64,000 nucleotides of DNA from Halobacteriales archaeon QS_9_68_17 (GTDB taxonomy: Archaea; Halobacteriota; Halobacteria; Halobacteriales; Natronoarchaeaceae). The stretch is from positions 24,391 to 88,390 of the forward strand of contig PXSA01000007.1 of assembly GCA_003023565.1 (NCBI GenBank). Reading direction: 5' to 3'. The stretch's first letter is position 1, and each line of letters opens with the position of its first letter. This document shows positions 8,662-16,560 of this stretch, piece by piece. Both the position numbers and the translations under genes were made by a program. The notes under the pieces were generated by a model. It was given only the letters and a program-made list of their open reading frames with translations, made no database searches and had not been told where the DNA came from.

Positions 8662-10134
8662 TCAGCTGTCGAACCGAGCCTGCACGAACGGCTGAACGTC
8701 CTCGATGTCGCCGAGGCGGGAGTCCGAGAGGAGGACGGCCTCGGTCTCGTCGATGGGGACCGAGAGGCTGATCTCCTTGGTGCGGCCGTAACGCCCCTTG
8801 CTGACGACGGCCGCGTTCACGATGCCCAGCATGTCGAGTTCGCTGATGAGGTCGGTGACGCGGCGCTGGGTGAGCACGTCGGCGTCGATCTCCTCGCAGA
8901 GGCGTTTGTAGATGTTGTACACTTCGCCCGTGTTGACGTTGTGGACGCCGTTTTTCTCCAGAAGGATGATCGAGAAGAGGACGATCTTCGACTGCGTCGG
9001 GAGGGTGCGGACGACCTCGACCACGCGGTCGAGTTCGATCTTGTCCTGTGCCTTGCGGACGTGGTCTTCGTCGATGACCTCGGCCCGGTCGCGCTCCGCG
9101 AGTTCGCCGGCGGTGCGAAGCAGGTCGAGCGCGCGGCGGGCGTCGCCGTGTTCCTGCGCGGCGAACGCGGCACAGAGCGGGATCACGTCGTCGGTCAGTG
9201 CGTCCGGCTTGAACGCGACGTCCGAACGGTGCTGGAGGATGTCGCGCAGTTGGTTCGCGTCGTAGGGTGGGAAGACGATCTCCTCCTCCCCGAGGCTGGA
9301 CTTGACGCGGGGGTCGAGGAAATCGGTGAACTTCAGGTCGTTCGAGATGCCCATGATCGAGACCCGCGAGTTCGCGAGTTCCGAGTTCATCCGCGAGAGG
9401 TTGTAGAGGGTGTCATCGCCCGACTTCTCGACGAGCTTGTCGATCTCGTCGAGCATGATCACGACCACCCGCTCGTGGTAGTCGACCGCGTCGAAGAAGA
9501 CGCTGTACACGCGGTCGGTCGGCCACCCCGTCATCGGGACGGTCTCGAAGTCGTCTCTGTCCGCTTCGAGTTCGGCGACGCGGTCGTCGACGGCCTCGAC
9601 GGAGTCGTACTCCGCGTCGTCGAGCGCCGACTCGCGCAGTTCGCGCAGGTCCGCGAGCCACTCGTCGATGAGTCGCTCGTTCTCCTCGATGAACTTGTTC
9701 GCCAGTTGTGCGAGGACGCGGTACTGGGTGTCGGTCACCTCGCAGTTGATGTACTCGACCTCACAGGGGACTCTGTACTTCTGGGACGTGCTCTCCAGTT
9801 CCTGGCTGACGAACTTCGCGCTCGCGGTCTTGCCGGTCCCGGTCTTCCCGTAGATAAGGATGTTCGACGGCGTCTCCCCGCGGAGCGCGGCGACGAGTAT
9901 CGTCGCCATCTTGTTGATCTGTTCCTTGCGATGCGGGAGCTCGTGCGGCGTGTACGACGGCCGCAACACCTCCTTGTTCTCGAAGATAGGCTCGCCGCTC
10001 AGCAGGTCGTCGAACAGACCCTGACTCTCCTCCGTGTCGTCCTCCAGCACCACGTCGTCGAGGTCGACGTCGAAGTCCTGAGACGAGTCTACACGCCCCG
10101 ACGGTTCGCCGGTTCCCGAATCCTCGTTGGACAT
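8662..10134 (-). CDS. orc1: origin recognition / initiator protein Orc1/Cdc6
   Basis: This AAA+ initiator binds origin boxes and loads the MCM helicase. The 490-residue protein has an acidic N-terminal extension (1-45), Walker A GKTGTGKT at 96-103, Walker B/sensor MLDEID at 227-232, and a C-terminal winged helix (about 395-490) for DNA binding. A helical insert rich in Glu/Arg (about 160-200) precedes the Walker B region. It lies beside the origin at 10.1-11.5 kb with the oap genes on the far side, the usual layout of haloarchaeal oriC1. An origin-box-like site 16 bases upstream of the ATG suggests that it represses its own gene. Confidence 0.96.
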   Translation of the reverse strand: MSNEDSGTGEPSGRVDSSQDFDVDLDDVVLEDDTEESQGLFDDLLSGEPIFENKEVLRPSYTPHELPHRKEQINKMATILVAALRGETPSNILIYGKTGTGKTASAKFVSQELESTSQKYRVPCEVEYINCEVTDTQYRVLAQLANKFIEENERLIDEWLADLRELRESALDDAEYDSVEAVDDRVAELEADRDDFETVPMTGWPTDRVYSVFFDAVDYHERVVVIMLDEIDKLVEKSGDDTLYNLSRMNSELANSRVSIMGISNDLKFTDFLDPRVKSSLGEEEIVFPPYDANQLRDILQHRSDVAFKPDALTDDVIPLCAAFAAQEHGDARRALDLLRTAGELAERDRAEVIDEDHVRKAQDKIELDRVVEVVRTLPTQSKIVLFSIILLEKNGVHNVNTGEVYNIYKRLCEEIDADVLTQRRVTDLISELDMLGIVNAAVVSKGRYGRTKEISLSVPIDETEAVLLSDSRLGDIEDVQPFVQARFDS

Positions 10135-10148
10135 CCGTTTCGTTGATT

Positions 10149-10171
10149 CACCCCATCGTTTCGACTGGAGT
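10149..10171 (-). promoter_or_regulatory. ORB-like site over the orc1 promoter
   Basis: Read on the minus strand, CTCCAGTCGAAACGATGGGG followed by T matches the strong boxes at 18 of 21 positions. It sits 16-36 bases before the orc1 ATG, where a TATA box and BRE would lie, and no obvious TATA is present. Orc1 binding here could both serve the origin and shut off orc1. Confidence 0.65.
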
Positions 10172-10797
10172 TCGCGCCACGGAAAGAGAACGTCTCCGAC
10201 GTGATAGGCTCAGATGCCGGATCCGATGGTGAACCGATCCCGTGGTTCGTCCAGTTGATGCAAACGAAGCAGAGGTGCACCAGGGTCTTAAAATCTTCCC
10301 TCCCGGTCACGATCCGTCCATCCAACACGGGAAACAAGGTGCTTCAGGCATCCTGTTCCCACTTTTCGGGGACATAGGAAGGGAGAGCCGTCTTCCGTCA
10401 GGGCACCCTGTCCGGCAGCCGCATCCCTCGCAGTCGCCGTTCATACCGTCTCGCGGACGAGCATACGGTAGATCCAGGACTCCGCCTGGCGGACATGACC
10501 GGCGAACGTACACGAACCGCCGTCGACCGGAAACGACGGTCGGTCGTGTTCGAACGGATATGGAGGCGACGCTTACGCGCTATGGACGGACCCTGCAGGG
10601 TCGAACTAGAGACACTTTCGCCGGGTCGTTTCCGGTCGAGGATACCGAACGTTCGACGATATCCACGGCGGACGGGACAGCACCGTGCTCACAGCTGTCA
10701 GCGAGTCTTCGTGACGGAACCGTTTCGACTCGAACCGGCGACCGCGTCCCGGTTGCTCACGCGTGATGCTGTCGCCGCCGCGGTCCCGATACCGTCG

Positions 10798-10832
10798 GCC
10801 CCCCTCCCCCACCCCTTCGTTTCGAGTGGAAC
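10798..10832 (-). other. origin recognition box, left long ORB
   Basis: On the minus strand it begins GTTCCACTCGAAACGAAGGG and continues into a G-rich tract. It is an inverted partner of 11044-11075, sharing the whole core apart from one base. The G-tract points left, away from the AT-rich element. Confidence 0.9.
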
Positions 10833-10912
10833 CGGGCGAACCGGGGGTGGACGGGTGGGGAAACCGCCGAGCGAGAGTCGAAGCCGGATCGATCGGCGGA
10901 TCTCTAGCGGTT

Positions 10913-11002
10913 CCTAATTGATATTTTCACAGCTGATGTTTTCTAGAAAAGGGGTCGTCCCTAGTACAGTTACTGTTATATGCTCTATTACATAAAGGCT
11001 TC
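10913..11002. other. AT-rich putative duplex unwinding element
   Basis: It has many A/T runs (TAATTGATATTTT, TTATATGC, TATTACATAAA) in an otherwise GC-rich region. It lies between the two long inverted origin boxes, the position expected for DNA melting. Confidence 0.75.
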
Positions 11003-11043
11003 TGTTCTAGGAGGGCGATACCCCCCTCCCCCGGGGTTCTCGC

Positions 11044-11075
11044 GTTCCACCCGAAACGAAGGGGTGGGGGGGTCC
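11044..11075 (+). other. origin recognition box, right long ORB
   Basis: It begins GTTCCACCCGAAACGAAGGG and continues into a G-tract pointing right, a mirror image of the box at 10798-10832. Confidence 0.9.
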
Positions 11076-11220
11076 AGCTACACACGACCGGAACGACCTC
11101 GGCGGGGCGCAGTCGCCCCATCGGTTGGAACGACCGCACAGTTCCATCGGCTCGGGTTCGACCGACGTAGGCTGACGCGATCGACGATCGCGAGGCCTCG
11201 GTGGTCGTTCCGAAGGCCCG

Positions 11221-11243
11221 TCCCCTGCGTTTCCGCTGGAATC
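11221..11243 (-). other. origin recognition box-like site
   Basis: The minus strand reads ATTCCAGCGGAAACGCAGGG plus GA. It matches the long boxes at about 17 of 22 positions and the general archaeal ORB consensus even better. There is no long G-tract. Confidence 0.6.
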
Positions 11244-11280
11244 GATGCCGGTCTAGCTTCCCGCGGCCACGCGCCCGCAA

Positions 11281-11290
11281 GTATTATAAA
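11281..11290 (+). promoter_or_regulatory. strong TATA-like element without a downstream gene
   Basis: TATTATAAA is a good archaeal TATA box reading towards oapA. Transcription would begin near 11315, some 235 bases before the oapA ATG. It could give oapA a long leader or drive a small RNA in the origin. Confidence 0.4.
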
Positions 11291-11460
11291 CCGGGCATCG
11301 TGGCTCTCCCGTTCCGAACGCGAGTACCGACCGTCCGACCGAGTGCGAACACAGTTACCTTCGGGGAGATCGGGAACGCGATCGGTAATTTAGGTGTCAG
11401 TTATCGCCGATCCGACGGAGCAACCACGGCACTCAGAGGCGGCGACCCGCGGGTCCCGAT

Positions 11461-11475
11461 TTATCTCGGAGATAA
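11461..11475. promoter_or_regulatory. perfect palindrome upstream of oapA
   Basis: TTATCTC-G-GAGATAA is a perfect 7+1+7 inverted repeat about 75 bases before the oapA start. It is a candidate operator for a dimeric regulator; no regulator is identified. Confidence 0.35.
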
Positions 11476-11549
11476 TACATGTCTGACGTAGCCTTAAGTG
11501 CATCCGGTGTCGTTACCTCCACAAGCACCTACGGGTGCGTGAAGACAGG

Positions 11550-13595
11550 ATGGGACTGATAAACGGACTCAGAGAAAGTATCTCTCGAGTTACGGACAGG
11601 CTTTTTGCGGAAGACGAACAGAAACGGATCGGTATTTACGGCCCGCCGAACGCGGGGAAGTGCCTCGCGTCCGGTGAGGAAGTTCTCCTCGCCGATGGGA
11701 CGTATAAACCGATCCAAGACGTGTTCAAACACGTCGCGGAATCATGTCCGGGCGCGACGGACGTCAGCGACGAACCGGACGAGACGTGGCTCGAATGTCG
11801 AGATTCGGGTATCGAAGTCCCGGCGCTATCGAACGAGCTTTCGACGGGGAGTAGACGAGTATCACACGTGTTCCGCCAGCGATACAGCGGAACGATGTAC
11901 CGCGTACGAACTCGACTGGGCCGGGAAGTGACCGTTAGCCCCGACCACCCGTTCGTTTCGGTAACGGAGAACGGCATCGAACACGTGCCGGCGTCGGAGG
12001 TATCGGAGGGACAGTCCGTTGCAACGCTTTCATCGTTCACGCCCGAAACGACGGACTGGACGGTAGGCGAGTCGAAGACGTTGAGCGCGGACGGTGGACA
12101 GGTCGTCCACGAGTCGACTCACCACGGTCCGAAGCCGATCACACCGCTGTCGCTCGACCGGGACGTCGCCCGATTTCTGGCGTTGACGATAGCGGAGGCA
12201 CAGCACGAGAACGAGTTCATCGCGTTCGCGAACGAAGACGAAACGCTCCGAGAGGAGTTCGCCGCCACCGCGGCTCGGTTCGGGGTAGACACTACGCACG
12301 CGTGCGAGAACGAAACCCCGACCGTCCGCGTCGACAGTCGTCCCCTGGTCGAACACCTGAAGCGTCTCGACTGTCCGCCGGCGGAGTCCACTGAAAAGGC
12401 GATCCCCGACTCTATTCTCACCGACGACGACGAGACGGTTCGTGCGTTCCTCCGGGCTATATTCGGTCGTGAGGGGAGTGTTCAGGGTGCAGACGACGAA
12501 CGCGGTCGCTACGTGACGCTGTCGAGCGCGAGTCGAGAACTCGTCGACGGGATCCAGATACTCCTCTATCGGTTCGGGATCGTAGGAAAGGTCCGACAGG
12601 AGAGTCACGACGGACGCACGTACTACGAACTCCGCATTGACCGGAGTGACCAGCACCGTCGGTTCCGAGAGCACATCGGCTTCGACGCTGCACGCAAGGC
12701 AGAGAAACTCGACACGCTCTGTGAAGCCGGGTCGAAGGCGAACGTTCACACGCTTCCGATCATGCCGGCGCTCGAATCGAGTCGCGACCGGCTGGGAATG
12801 ACCCGGAAGGAGTTCTACGGGGACGACGAACACGTCGCTCGGATGCGACGGCGAAACAGCATCACGATGGACCGCATCGAGTCGATGGCCGGCGGTCTTC
12901 CCGAGCGAGAGGAGACCGAACTGGTACACCGACTCGCGGACGGGGATGTCGTCTGGGACGAAGTCGTTGAGGTCGAGGTGGTCGACTACGACGGGTACAT
13001 CTACGACCTCACTGTCGAGGAGGACCACACGTTCGCGACGCGAGACGGTCTCGTTGTCCACAATACGACGCTCGCGAACCGCATCGCGCGGGACTGGACC
13101 GGCGACGCCGTCGGACCGGAGAGCCACATTCCACACGAAACGCGGCGCGCACGCCGGAAAGAAGACGTCGAGATCAAGCGCAACGGCAAGGCGGTGACGA
13201 TAGACATCGTCGACACGCCGGGCGTGACGACGAAGGTCGACTACGAGGAGTTCACCGAGTTCGACATGGAGAAAGACGACGCCGTCAGGCGTTCCCGCGA
13301 GGCGACAGAGGGCGTCGCCGAGGCCATGCACTGGCTCCGCGAGGACGTTGACGGCGTCATCTACGTGCTCGACTCCACCGAGGACCCGTTCACGCAGGTG
13401 AACACGATGCTCATCGGCATCATCGAGAGCCGGGACCTCCCGGTGCTCATCTTCGCCAACAAGACCGACCTCGACGACTCCAGCGAACAGCAGATCAAGA
13501 ACGCCTTCCCCCAGCACGAGACGATCCCGCTCTCGGCGCTGGAAGGTGACAACATGGACGAAGTGTACGACAAGATCGCGGAGTACTTCGGGTGA
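11550..13595 (+). CDS. oapA: Era-like GTP-binding origin-associated protein OapA with an in-frame intein
   Basis: The host protein is a small GTPase (about 213 residues after splicing), also known in haloarchaea as OapA/ArvA and linked to the origin. The N-extein ends GPPNAGK at residues 31-37, the C-extein begins TTLANRI, and together they make the P-loop GPPNAGKTTL. G3 (DTPGVTTK) and G4 (NKTD) lie in the C-extein, followed by SALEGDN near the end. The intein occupies residues 38-505. ATG 11550 is preferred over GTG 11535 because MGLINGLRES matches a normal start. The gene is followed five bases after its stop by oapB, then by the overlapping oapC. The unspliced product could not bind GTP. 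Confidence 0.93.
   Translation: MGLINGLRESISRVTDRLFAEDEQKRIGIYGPPNAGKCLASGEEVLLADGTYKPIQDVFKHVAESCPGATDVSDEPDETWLECRDSGIEVPALSNELSTGSRRVSHVFRQRYSGTMYRVRTRLGREVTVSPDHPFVSVTENGIEHVPASEVSEGQSVATLSSFTPETTDWTVGESKTLSADGGQVVHESTHHGPKPITPLSLDRDVARFLALTIAEAQHENEFIAFANEDETLREEFAATAARFGVDTTHACENETPTVRVDSRPLVEHLKRLDCPPAESTEKAIPDSILTDDDETVRAFLRAIFGREGSVQGADDERGRYVTLSSASRELVDGIQILLYRFGIVGKVRQESHDGRTYYELRIDRSDQHRRFREHIGFDAARKAEKLDTLCEAGSKANVHTLPIMPALESSRDRLGMTRKEFYGDDEHVARMRRRNSITMDRIESMAGGLPEREETELVHRLADGDVVWDEVVEVEVVDYDGYIYDLTVEEDHTFATRDGLVVHNTTLANRIARDWTGDAVGPESHIPHETRRARRKEDVEIKRNGKAVTIDIVDTPGVTTKVDYEEFTEFDMEKDDAVRRSREATEGVAEAMHWLREDVDGVIYVLDSTEDPFTQVNTMLIGIIESRDLPVLIFANKTDLDDSSEQQIKNAFPQHETIPLSALEGDNMDEVYDKIAEYFG
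11661..13064 (+). mobile_element. intein with degenerate LAGLIDADG homing endonuclease in the OapA P-loop
   Basis: This is a 468-residue protein intron. Block A starts at Cys1 (CLASGEEVLLADGT), block B is VTVSPDHPF, and blocks F/G are YDGYIYDLTVEEDHTFATRD and VVHN. The final Asn is followed by Thr as the +1 nucleophile, so all splicing residues are present. The middle contains two LAGLIDADG-like helices, FLALTIAEAQ (about 12171-12200) and FLRAIFGREGSV (about 12447-12482). Each keeps an acidic residue at the catalytic place but has lost the usual glycines, so endonuclease activity is doubtful. The intein is slightly less GC-biased than its host. Confidence 0.93.
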
Positions 13596-13599
13596 TACG

Positions 13600-13983
13600 A
13601 TGCCGGAAACCAAAGATCCGGACGACGGCGTTCAGATAGACCTCATCAGCGGCGAGCGGATGGCCGGGATGGCGAGCATGGAGAAGATCCGGATGATCCT
13701 GGACGGCGTCCACGACGGGAACATCGTGATCCTCGAGGAGGGGCTCTCCCCCGACGAGGAGAGCCGCCTCATCGAGGTGACCATGACCGAGATCAGTCCG
13801 GACGGGTTCAACGGCATCGAGATCGAGACCTACCCGCGCGCCCAGACCGACGATTCCAGCTTTCTCGACCGGCTGATGGGTCGCGAGTCGACCAACAAGC
13901 TCACCGTCATCGGTCCGGCGAACCAGATCGAGACGCTCCACAAGGACGAGACGCTCATCAGCGCGCTCGTCTCCCGCCGATAA
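13600..13983 (+). CDS. oapB: origin-associated protein OapB (DUF2073)
   Basis: This 127-residue cytoplasmic protein is of the OapB/ArvB family. It has an alternating alpha/beta pattern with LISGERMAGMASMEKIRMIL, a DGNIVILEEGLSPDEE segment and a C-terminal TNKLTVIGPANQIETLH region. Its molecular role is not established; it always accompanies the OapA GTPase near oriC1 or in cell-shape gene clusters. The start at 13600 follows the oapA stop by four bases, and its stop overlaps the oapC start (TAATG), so the three are probably translated as one unit. Confidence 0.88.
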   Translation: MPETKDPDDGVQIDLISGERMAGMASMEKIRMILDGVHDGNIVILEEGLSPDEESRLIEVTMTEISPDGFNGIEIETYPRAQTDDSSFLDRLMGRESTNKLTVIGPANQIETLHKDETLISALVSRR

Positions 13984-14771
13984 TGCCCCACCAATGCACG
14001 AACTGCGGTCGGACGTTCGTCGACGGCTCCAAGGAGATGCTGTCGGGCTGTCCGGACTGCGGCGGCAACAAGTTCCAGTTCGAACCCTCCGGTCGGTCCG
14101 GGAGTTCCGAGAGCGACGGCGCACCCGAAACGGAGGCGTCGTCCCCGAGCACACCTGAAGCCGGCTCCACCGGGGGCAGTTCGAGCGGCGCGACGACGAG
14201 CGCCGCGGCGCGCGACCGTGCGCAGTCTTCGGCTGACGCGGACGGGGTCGCGGGCAGGGTCAACCGGGCGCGCGAGACCGTTCGGGACTGGGTCGGGACC
14301 GACCGGTCGACCGACGACCGGTCCACCCAGTCGACCGAGGACCGGCCGACCGCGGACGCCGCGGCGTCGGGAACCGCGGGCAGTTCGTCGGAGGGGTCCG
14401 CCGAGCCTCCGGACCCGACGACGGCCGCGACCCCCGATCAGGAGAACTCCGCGCAGGCGAACGCACGGAGCGACGTCGTCTCCCGGGACGAACTCCCGGA
14501 CGACCCGCCGGAACCCCCTCGCGAACCCGCGGCCGGCGAGGGAGCTCGCGTCGTCGACGAACCGGACGACACCGACGAGGACCGTCCGGACCTCTCGGAG
14601 CTCCGGGAGGAACTCAACAACCAGTTCGAGAGCATCAAGATCGTTCAGCCCGGGCAGTACGAACTCAACCTGATGGAACTGTACGACCGGGACGAGTACA
14701 TCATCTCGCTCAAGGAGGACGGACGCTACGTGATCGAGGTCCCCGAGTCCTGGCGTTCCCCCGACGAGTGA
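13983..14771 (+). CDS. oapC: origin-associated zinc-ribbon protein OapC
   Basis: This 262-residue protein has an N-terminal zinc ribbon with CTNCG at residues 5-9 and CPDCG at 23-27. A long low-complexity Ser/Asp/Glu/Pro-rich linker (about 40-205) follows, then a compact C-terminal domain (about 210-262) with QYELNLMELYDRDEYIISLK. This is the OapC/ArvC architecture. The ATG overlaps the oapB stop by one base. The function is unknown; the coupling to an origin-linked GTPase suggests a shared complex, which is inference. An ORB-like site follows the stop codon. Confidence 0.87.
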   Translation: MPHQCTNCGRTFVDGSKEMLSGCPDCGGNKFQFEPSGRSGSSESDGAPETEASSPSTPEAGSTGGSSSGATTSAAARDRAQSSADADGVAGRVNRARETVRDWVGTDRSTDDRSTQSTEDRPTADAAASGTAGSSSEGSAEPPDPTTAATPDQENSAQANARSDVVSRDELPDDPPEPPREPAAGEGARVVDEPDDTDEDRPDLSELREELNNQFESIKIVQPGQYELNLMELYDRDEYIISLKEDGRYVIEVPESWRSPDE

Positions 14772-14774
14772 ACG

Positions 14775-14797
14775 ACACCCCTTTGCTTCGACTCCGA
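14775..14797 (-). other. weak ORB-like site after oapC
   Basis: The minus strand reads CTCGGAGTCGAAGCAAAGGGGT. It keeps the TCGAA..AAGGGGT core and matches the long boxes at about 15 of 22 positions. It lies outside coding sequence, 3.5 kb from the main origin. Confidence 0.4.
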
Positions 14798-14923
14798 GTC
14801 CCGTCCTTACGGACGCATACTTGTTATCCCCAGAGTAAACACTTCCAGTTGAAACAGAGGTAGTAAGCCTTCTTTGACCGATCCAGCAAGACGTAAACCG
14901 TTGAAATCCCTATTTCGGTTCGA

Positions 14924-16399
14924 ATGTTGGAGGCAGCGAAACGTCGCGTCCGCGAGGTCCTTTTCGCGTTTCCGGCGATGCTCTCCCGACTGGGCCTGGT
15001 CGACCGAAAGAAAGGGACGGAGGCGTTCGATCTCGCGGTCCCGGTGATGGTCACCGGCGCGATGCGGACGCTGCTGCGCACGGCCGACTTCCTGATGGTG
15101 AGTCTGGCTATCGGTGACACCGCCGTCGCCGCGCTGGAACTCGGCTTCCAGTACTACTTCATCCCGTTCGGTCTCTCGCTGGCGCTGACGAGCGGGACGA
15201 TCAGCGTCGTCTCCCGTTTCAAGGGGTCCGACGACCACGGGCGCGCGGACCTGGCGATCAAGCAGTCGCTGTGGCTTTCTCTCGCCATCTCGCTTCCTAT
15301 CACCGCCGCGGCGTGGCTGTACGCGGAACCGCTGATCGGCCTCCTGAACGACGACCCGCGGACGGTCGAACTCGGCGCGGTGTATCTCCGGATCGTCATG
15401 CTGTCGCTCGCCTTTCGCTTCTGGAGTCTCGTCGCGGCGCGCGCGCTGGCCGGTGCCAGCGACACGCGGACGCCGATGTACGTCAGGCTGGTCACGCTGC
15501 CGACGAACATCGCCCTGAACGCCGTCCTCGTCTTCGGCGTCGGCCCGTTCCCGGAGTGGGGCGTCGCCGGGGCGGCGTGGGGGACCGCCGTCGCCAACGC
15601 GGCCGCGGCGCTCATCTTCTTCGCGCTGCTTGTCTCGGGTCGGTTCTCGGTCCGCCTCCGCCTCGGCGGGCGGCAGTGGGACGCCGACATCGTCCGCGAG
15701 ATCGTTCGGGTGAGCGCCCCGCTGGCCGGGACGCGCCTCTCGCGGACGTTCGGCCGGTTCCCGTTCCTGTTCGTGCTGGGCGCGCTGGGTACCCCGGTGC
15801 TCGCGGCGTACGCCATCGGCCGGCGGGTGATGTTGCTCGCGCTCATGCCCGCGTGGGGCTACTCGACGGCCTCCAGCACGCTGGTCGGGCAGAGCATCGG
15901 TGCCGGGAACGCCGACGAGGCCGACGAGTACGGCTGGCAGACGCTCCGGATCGCGCTGGCGACGCAACTGCTCATCGCGGGCGTCATCTTCGCCTTCGCC
16001 CGCCCGATCGCACGGGCGTTCGGCACTGAACACGTCACCCTCACCGTCGAGTTCATCCGGATGTTCGGCGTCGGCGTCGCGGCCTTCAGCGTCTCGCGGA
16101 CGATGCGGGGCGGCCTGCGCGGCGCGGGCGACACGCGGTGGCCGCTGTACGGCACCGTCGCCGGCACGTACCTGTTCAAGCTCCCCATCGCGGCGGTCGC
16201 GCTGCCCGCGGGAGCGGTGACGCTCTCCGTCGCCGGCGTCACGGTCGACCCCGGACTCGGATTCGGCCTCGTCGCGGTGTACGCCGCGATCCTCGCGGAC
16301 ATGTACGTCCGCGCGGCGGTCAACACCCTCCGTTTCTGGTCCGGCGCGTGGCGACGGGTCGCGCGCGAGGCCGGCGTGGGCGCGACGGGCGCGGACTGA
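14924..16399 (+). CDS. MATE family efflux transporter
   Basis: This 491-residue polytopic membrane protein has about 12 hydrophobic segments in two similar halves, the MATE pattern. Each half begins with a conserved stretch (AVPVMVTGAMRTLLRTADFLMV and VSAPLAGTRLSRTFGRFPFLFV regions). It contains the MATE-like motif ALAGASDTRTPMY near the end of half one and GLRGAGDTRWPLY near the end of half two. MATE proteins export cationic drugs or metabolites using sodium or proton gradients; the substrate is not predictable. The gene stands alone between oapC and a small two-gene unit. Confidence 0.9.
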   Translation: MLEAAKRRVREVLFAFPAMLSRLGLVDRKKGTEAFDLAVPVMVTGAMRTLLRTADFLMVSLAIGDTAVAALELGFQYYFIPFGLSLALTSGTISVVSRFKGSDDHGRADLAIKQSLWLSLAISLPITAAAWLYAEPLIGLLNDDPRTVELGAVYLRIVMLSLAFRFWSLVAARALAGASDTRTPMYVRLVTLPTNIALNAVLVFGVGPFPEWGVAGAAWGTAVANAAAALIFFALLVSGRFSVRLRLGGRQWDADIVREIVRVSAPLAGTRLSRTFGRFPFLFVLGALGTPVLAAYAIGRRVMLLALMPAWGYSTASSTLVGQSIGAGNADEADEYGWQTLRIALATQLLIAGVIFAFARPIARAFGTEHVTLTVEFIRMFGVGVAAFSVSRTMRGGLRGAGDTRWPLYGTVAGTYLFKLPIAAVALPAGAVTLSVAGVTVDPGLGFGLVAVYAAILADMYVRAAVNTLRFWSGAWRRVAREAGVGATGAD

Positions 16400-16436
16400 T
16401 CCCCGTCCCCGGCGGCGACCGCCGCGATTGAGGTGG

Positions 16437-16442
16437 TTTTAT
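16437..16442 (+). promoter_or_regulatory. TATA box for the 16468 small gene
   Basis: TTTTAT lies 31-26 bases ahead of the ATG at 16468, fitting a leaderless transcript that carries the small gene and the next gene together. Confidence 0.55.
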
Positions 16443-16467
16443 GCGCTCGCGGTCACTCCCGCCGAGC

Positions 16468-16560
16468 ATGAGCCAAGCCACGAAAGTCGTCGTCGGAACC
16501 GTCGCTGTCTCGGCGCTGCTGGCGGTCGTCCTCGTCGCACAGAGCCTCCTCGTGGCCTGA
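16468..16560 (+). CDS. 30-residue single-span membrane peptide
   Basis: This short gene encodes a basic N-terminus (MSQATK) followed by one hydrophobic helix rich in Val/Leu/Ala through to the end. Its TGA overlaps the ATG of the next gene (TGATG), implying translational coupling. A TATA box sits at leaderless spacing. The protein is too short for family assignment; a small membrane partner or regulator of the downstream protein is possible. Confidence 0.6.
   Translation: MSQATKVVVGTVAVSALLAVVLVAQSLLVA

Larger units (their letters stand above)
10135..11549. other. oriC1: replication origin, oriC1 type
   Basis: This is a 1.4-kb stretch with no convincing gene, between orc1 and oapA. Two long origin recognition boxes, each with a run of G following the core, face away from each other at 10798-10832 and 11044-11075. 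They bracket an AT-rich segment at about 10913-11002, the likely unwinding element. Weaker boxes lie at 10149-10171 and 11221-11243. The box core resembles the archaeal consensus TTCCAnnnGAAACnAAGGGG. The gene context (orc1 on one side, oapABC on the other, sec11 and polD1 next) is that of known haloarchaeal oriC1. Confidence 0.9.

Noticed and set aside
10510..10540. Partial ORB-like match (ACCGGAAACGACGG)
   Set aside because: Only about 12 of 16 core positions agree and the AAGGGG half is missing, so it is too weak to call beside the clear boxes.
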